Translations under genes and position numbers: made by a program
The notes under the pieces: generated by a model
Databases searched by the model: none
Told to the model about the DNA's origin: nothing
Seen by the model: only the letters and a program-made list of their open reading frames with translations
From: Isoetes taiwanensis
Taxonomy: Eukaryota > Streptophyta > Lycopodiopsida > Isoetales > Isoetaceae
DNA length: 64,000 nucleotides
NCBI GenBank assembly: GCA_021234155.1
Contig: JAJEKV010000327.1
Location: 62,001-126,000 of the forward strand
Direction: 5' to 3'
In this document: positions 58,583-64,000 of the stretch, one piece after another
Numbering within the stretch: the first letter of the stretch is position 1
Layout: the number at the start of each line of letters is the position of its first letter

Positions 58583-59477
58583 CCTGTTCCTGAAGACATT
58601 GTACAACATTCTCTTGGCTACCATGAGTAGTTTATATTCGGCATCTAATGTAAATTGTTTCACGTGTTACTTGCCAATAGACTGGGTTGCTCAGGACTGT
58701 AAAGAGCCTCAAGATCCTTCTCATCTTCAATAGGTTTCTGTTCTTCATTCTACTTTATTTTTCTTTTGAGACAAATTTTAGATATAATAATACCAAGGAA
58801 AATGTCATAAATTTCTGTCCACGAAGAGTAATTGGTGCCCTTTAGCACAAGTTGCATGTGGGTCAATAACTTCCATCTTGGTAAAAGAAACTAGAACCAA
58901 ATTTAAAAATTACAAGTTTGGTTTGAAATACTTCATAATCAGAGTATTTTACAAACTCAATACCGATGTACAACCGCAGAAAAGATCGAGATGATGAAGG
59001 GCACTAATAGGAGTAAAATTGTCATAGTGAACAAAAGGCCTCCAAGAGATCTTTCTTCCCTTGTAAGCCGTAAAAAACTTCTAAAACCCCCCTGAAGATG
59101 GCCTCTGAAAATTTTAAGGTTAAAAGTTAAAATATTAAACTTAAAAAAAAAGGACAAGAAAAATTGCTTACCTAGACTCCAAATCAAGAAGCCTAATCTC
59201 CATTCTACAAAAATGATACATTCTTGTATTTATAAGAATGTCCAAAAAGTAGATGATAGAGGAGATATACCATACAAAGAATATCACTCTTCTCAAGATC
59301 ACAACCTTTCTCACTAGAACTAGCATGCCTGAAAGAAAGACAAATATTATGAAATAACTTGGGAAAAAGAAAAAAAAATTAATCTTTCATAGTCTAGACA
59401 ACATTATAGAAAAAACTTTGATAGAATTTAAGGAACAAGAAGAAGCAAGAGAAGAAGACAAAACTCAGACTCTACAT
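58583..59477 (+). mobile_element. Segment F of the Gag-only family, uninterrupted copy
   Basis: Continuous copy of the sequence split by the CACTA element at 45,241/53,900. It ends with a purine-rich run (59,437-59,460, GGAACAAGAAGAAGCAAGAG) about 18 bp before the LTR, which would suit a polypurine tract if F is the 3' interior of an upstream tandem copy. Confidence 0.75.
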
Positions 59478-60890
59478 TGTTGGAATAACATTGTTAACCC
59501 TATGTGGACGTTGTAAGGTCACATGTGTTCAACGTCTCATGGTCAAAACGTCAAAAGGCACATGTTAGGTCAAATAATTAGAGGGCACATGTTAGACCAG
59601 TTAGATAAAGGTCATTATCAGAGCATTTTAAGACTGCTACATAGGCATCCCTTATTCTATATATATATATGTAACCTTCATGTTCAATAGCAAGTAGCTC
59701 ATTTCCATTTCTCTCCTCCTGATCCTCCAACATGGTATCAGAGCCAAGTGTTGGCTTAGATTGGGATTGATCTATAGTGAGTGGATTCTCACTAGATTCT
59801 CACTACTTTGTTGCAAGGAGTAGAATCGCAAAAGGGCAAGTGTTTGCTACTGCAGGTTGTTTTTTGAGTCTTTGGGTGAAGCCCAAATCCATTATAGTGT
59901 GATTTGAAGCGAGTTTGAAGAATATTTCTGTTCTTTTCTTCTAGATTCAGCATACCAATTTGAATCTCATGGATCCTTTCAAGTTTTTCAAAGATCCCAC
60001 ACTCACACCAAACAATTGGCATGTTTGGGCAGACTTCTTTGAGAATTTTATGATCACCAACAATCTTGGAGCCATTTTTTATCCTCCTTGGGATAAGGCA
60101 GAAGATGCCATGTCCACTGAGTTAAATAAAGAAGCTCTACCTATCTTAAATTCCTTGCATCCCCTTCTATAAAGATCAGGCTCAGACTGTTATCTAGTTT
60201 CATAGAAGCATGGAAAGAGTTGAAGAACTCTTATGCCTACACAGGTCTCTTAACTCAGCTTGTCATCAAGAAAAATATTGAGAGCACTTTGCTGACGACT
60301 TTTTCAAATATGACTGAATATTTGGAGAAAATGGAAGCTCTAAGATTGGAGCTTGTTGTTGCGGAAGGTAAGATGGAAGATCTGGATCTCATTCAATACA
60401 TTTTGGTCAAATGGCATATTCAACAAAACTTCAGATATAATAAACCAGAATAACATTTTAAAATTATATATCATGTTTAATTCTTCTTGATTCTTATAAT
60501 TTTTATATGTTCTAATTATATAACTTTATCTTTAAATTTAAAGAATACTTGTTATAAAGGCATAAAATTGCTTTCTATACTAATTTTCATGCGAATCTAT
60601 TTAGAATTAGACATTTCAAGAATATAAAATTTTAATTTTTAGTGATTTCTTAACAAATAAAATTTGTGAATCAGGATAATTTGTAAATGAAATATGATGG
60701 TTTGATAAGTGATTGACTTGAAACTATATGAGAGAATTTCACAATTTATAAACTTTTAGAACTTTAAAAATTCTTTAAAAAAGTGTTAGTTCAAAATTCT
60801 TTAAAAGATAGAAGTTTTGTTTTAAAGATAGAAGTTTATATTTTAATAGCAAATATTGAATAGTTTATTATTGATAAAATTAATTAAAAA
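59478..60890 (+). mobile_element. Gag-only LTR element: LTR, primer site, gag, AT-rich tail
   Basis: The LTR at 59,478-59,732 (255 bp, TGTTGG...CCAACA) has a TATA run at 59,648-59,666. The primer site TGGTATCAGAGCC follows at 59,733-59,745. Gag starts at 59,960 (MDPFKFFKDPTLTPNNWHVW, the Copia Gag N-terminal pattern with paired Trp), stops at 60,170-60,172 and resumes after a frame change near 60,175 to end at 60,451-60,453 (LKNSYAYTGLLTQLVIKK, MTEYLEKMEALRLEL, DLIQYILVKW). No zinc knuckle or pol follows; a 440-bp AT-rich tail runs until the Helitron at 60,891. Structurally this resembles TR-GAG non-autonomous elements. Confidence 0.75.
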
Positions 60891-61854
60891 CTAGTAATAG
60901 TGCCCAGCGTTGCTGGGCAAACGTTTGAAACCTGTCAATGAAACTTGTAGACATGTGGGATGCGTGTGTTTGATATTTTACATGTTAAGAACGATATAAA
61001 AGTTATGCTGCCAAATGTTGGTGGGTATAGGTTGGGCAATATCATGTTTTTTGTTTAACCATTGTGTCATGTATAATACAAACAAATTTCAGATAACTAT
61101 ATGTGAAGACGATGGACATGTTTTGTTTCCACATGATTGTTTCATTCTTCTGTATTATTTGAGAATGATGAAACAATAATTGCTTCATTCTTCTTTGCCA
61201 TTTCATATGCTGAAAATAACATAAAATCTAACAATGAAAATATGTCGTTGTCTTTAAGTGTGATCAGAGATAGAGTTAATTTGATTGAATATCATTCACA
61301 ACATTGTTAATCAACATTGACATGCAATGTTTAGACATATGAAATTATGAACATGTTATTCTAGAATGGGACTCGCATGAAACCAACAAACCGCCCGACT
61401 TAGACTTGCTTCTCATTCATCTCAGCAGATTTTCTACAATGGTGGATAATGGGTAGTCGCACACATGCGAACTACCCACAAAAAAATAAAGGGAAAATCC
61501 AATTATATCATTTGGACCCCAACAAAATACAATGCTAATAGAGATTGGGCTAGTGTACCGCCTTAAAGCTTATCAACGGATTAAAAACCCGCCCTTCGGG
61601 TTTTCGAGGAAAAACCCTAGTGATAAGCCTTGACAAGGGGCTTAGACAAACGTAAGGCATAAAAAATAGCTCCCAAAACCCAACGAATGGAGAAGTCGAA
61701 AAACAGATGCCGCTCGTTAACTGCACTGCACATCACCAACAAAACAACAAGACAAAACAAACCTCCCTCGAGTGGAGGGTTGATTACGCGTGCCACGCGA
61801 TAAAAATACAAAACAAAGAAGGGGGGAGGGTGGGTTCAAAGAGAAATAGGTAAC

Positions 61855-62372
61855 CGAGAGAAGAGGAAGCTACCGATGAGACGTCGATGCGTAAAACACG
61901 CCTAAAATAGCTTAACTCCCAACTCGAAGCGGGCATGCGCCACCAAGATGCATGCAAAATTTCGATGCTCGCCCCATTCTAGAATGGCGATCCGATGTCT
62001 CTGGATCGATGGGATTCTAGAATGGGACTCGCATGAAACCAACAAACCGCCCGAATACCAAAGGACTTCCTTACAAACTAAGATCGAGGACGAAGGTCAT
62101 AGGACGAAGGCTAAGGCCGGAAAGGACAGCATGAAAGAACGCCAAATTGGCCAAACCAGGCAGGAAGAAGCCCCTCCCCTGCCTGGAAAACAATTCAAAG
62201 AGAAATAGGTACTGCTGAGAGAAGAGGAAGCGCCGATGAGAGGCGTCGATGCGTAAACACGCCTAAAATAGCGAACTCCCAACGTAAGCGGGCATGCGCC
62301 ACCGCATGCATGCAAAACCTGCATGCTCGTCCCATTCTAGAATGGCGATCCGATGTCTCGGATCGATGGGAT
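61855..62372. repeat. ~160-bp direct repeats in the Helitron
   Basis: 61,855-62,012 and 62,212-62,372 share GAGAGAAGAGGAAGC, CGTCGATGCGTAAA, AAGCGGGCATGCGCCACC and CCCATTCTAGAATGGCGATC. A third partial block (CTAGAATGGGACTCGCATGA) is at 61,369 and 62,014. GATCCGATGTC-GGATCGAT has local inverted symmetry. Confidence 0.85.
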
Positions 62373-62479
62373 TATAGCACGTAGATAGTAAACCATATGT
62401 AAGTGCTCCAAATAATAGAAAAGTACCCTTGAGCTAGACCTAGAACTAACCCACTTTTTATTATGTTAGACAAAATAGC

Positions 62480-63860
62480 TTTCCATTAGAATCATGTTGA
62501 CAGTTGTACACATAAAAAGCTCATTTAAGCTCATTTCCATGGACAAAGAAAGTAATGAAATACCAGGGGCTTTTACAGCTTTTGTTCTTGCAAAGAATCT
62601 TTCTGTTCTTTATGGCAAAAGCCTATGTAATTGTTGCAATATTTTTACACAACGCTCTAAGAGAGCTTTCATAAAACTGACTGATTGAATCTGCAACCCT
62701 GGCCATATACATCTACAAAAAACAACATTATTTAAGCGTGCATATTTGAAACATGGGCACAAGACTCAAAGCCAAGTATCAAAGAAGATGCGATGAACCC
62801 AAAACAGAAAATAAGGGAAAAGGATAAAAAGGCATGCACAAAGGTTTATAAATAAAAGTTAGCTAGCTGAGGCAAAAGCTTTGGTGGATCCATCGTTCTA
62901 ATGCAAGCAAGTGCTGGATGTTCAAAACAAAAGCTAAAACACGTTAGCTTCTAAACCACCGCCTTCAGAAAGTAAAAGAACAGGAAAGTAGACGAATGAG
63001 GGACCTAAATTCAGGCATGTGAGAATGCAGCAAAATCCATAGTTGCTACAATGGTGATGGTGCTTTGCTCTAAGGCCATGAGCTCTGAATTTGAAAAGAC
63101 ATATGGAACAACTTTGCTACATTTGCGCCTGCCTAAGCTGCCTGTTAACACTTGCTTGATGCCGATGAACGAAGAATCTGCGAATAGCATGTGTGTTTTT
63201 GTATTATGTGAGTGCGAGAGAACATGATCTAAACCTTCATGTTGAAATGACCTGGTGTTAATATCTGGCAATCTTCTTTTGGAATGAAAATCACATAGCT
63301 GTGAAGCGTAACCTGGTAAAATTATCCACCATTCACACCATCTTTGCACATCATAATAAAATAAGGAATATCAGTAAAAGCAAGGAAATAGAAGATCAGT
63401 TTTAACTAAGCCTATGTATTTTGTTCTTTATCTAGCAAACTGTTCATGTCTGCAATTTTCTTTGAAATACAACTATGCTACATCTGAGTCCCTGCCTAAG
63501 CTGTCTGCTAACACGTGTTTAACTCCCAACGAAAGAAAAATCTGAGAACAATATATATGGAGGACCAGTCATCTAGATGTGCAAGGATGTCCTCTACCAT
63601 CAAAGTTTCACTCAATGCATCACCAATTGCCTGGTTTGCTATCTTATATTATAATGTTACAATAAACATTGTAATGCCTCACAACAATCGTTCCCTATAT
63701 AGGAAACAGCAGAACTTGGAGGAGAATAGACAATGCAAGTACACAAAACAAAATAAGGCATATGTTGCTAACCTTCTGCGGTTCGAAAAGTTTAATAAGA
63801 ATACGGCTCTTTGTAAAATGGAAGCTTGAACTTCGTTTTACCTCTACCTAAGCACAATCC
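62480..63860. other. Possible captured exons in the Helitron, unrecognised
   Basis: Minus-strand frame 63,349-63,011 (FHSKRRLPDINTRSFQHEGL, SFIGIKQVLTGSLGRRKCSK) and plus-strand frames near 62,494 and 63,515. About 63,111-63,190 is repeated, diverged, at 63,475-63,560 (GCCTGCCTAAGCTG-CTG-TAACAC). I do not recognise a protein; captured gene 3' sequence is plausible. Confidence 0.3.
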
Positions 63861-64000
63861 AGTCTGATGTATTATGTTTTTGTTCAGGGCGGTGGGTTGA
63901 AAATGCTATCTTGCATTAGCTACAGAGATTAAAACTAATCTAGAACCATACCTTAGAAAATGTCTAATGGTGTTGCTGGAAGCTAGTGTCAGAATTGAAA

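Larger units (their letters stand above)
60891..64000 (-). mobile_element. Helitron-like element, 3' end; continues past the window
   Basis: On the minus strand the 3' terminus is a hairpin GCCCAGC-AAC-GCTGGGC (60,918-60,902), seven bases, then CTAG (60,894-60,891) followed by T. The related sequence at 20,560-20,580 is continuous across the insertion point and has A/T there (20,569/20,570), the Helitron target. The 5' TC end should be followed by TAAGCTGTTCAATT on the plus strand; this was not found before 64,000, so the element is at least 3.1 kb or truncated. No Rep/helicase was recognised. The interior holds direct repeats, a SINE-like piece and exon-like sequence. Confidence 0.75.

Noticed and set aside
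59792-60022. 76-codon minus ORF, and its match at 44,084-44,350
   Set aside because: Antisense of the leader and Gag start of the LTR element; the reading frame is a by-product of the conserved leader.

Overview
The window reads as nuclear DNA of a land plant with a large, transposon-rich genome. Plant-type genes are present as copies or fragments: VAP27, mitoferrin, PPR, an AINTEGUMENTA/PLETHORA-type AP2 factor, FCP1-like phosphatase, adenylosuccinate lyase and a secreted glycine-rich protein. Introns are GT-AG and the repeats are typical of plants (Copia, Gypsy, LINE, CACTA, Helitron). The species cannot be fixed from the sequence; a fern, lycophyte or gymnosperm would fit. Almost every recognisable gene is decayed. 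The best candidates for expressed genes are the glycine-rich protein (17.2-17.9 kb, with a TATA box and signal peptide but one apparent frameshift) and an unidentified 221-residue ORF (14.07-14.73 kb).

Layout. 0-8 kb: an unidentified spliced fragment, a VAP27 pseudogene, a G-rich minisatellite, a frameshifted mitoferrin copy and a PPR remnant. 8-12 kb: retroelement debris. 12.5-14.7 kb: an FCP1-like pseudogene bracketed by copies of a 24-bp palindrome, next to the 221-residue ORF. 17.1-19.8 kb: the glycine-rich protein gene, a PLETHORA-like exon pair and a three-exon coiled-coil fragment. 19.9-23.8 kb: tandem and inverted copies of an LTR family that encodes only Gag.

22.3-54.3 kb is one nested stack. 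A minus-strand copy of the Gag-only family was split first by a long LTR retrotransposon ('element A', 23.84-44.23 kb, three LTRs, rearranged) and second by an 8.66-kb CACTA transposon (45,242-53,899) with an AAA target duplication. The CACTA carries a MITE, other repeats and a decayed multi-exon adenylosuccinate lyase fragment. An uninterrupted relative of the split repeat lies at 58.58-60.89 kb and shows both empty sites. Element A holds a multi-exon gene fragment, a CACTA-type end with a dense TGACG array, and, downstream of its primer-binding site, five copies of a nested hairpin whose arms co-vary.

54.3-58.6 kb is a Gypsy gag-protease-RT remnant broken by a LINE. From 60,891 to the window end is a Helitron-like element whose 3' end (hairpin plus CTAG) sits exactly at an A/T site that is empty in a related copy at 20,569/20,570.

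No cooperating gene set is present. The main interest is the transposon architecture, the captured genes and the structured leader array. No tRNA, rRNA or CRISPR array was recognised by eye.
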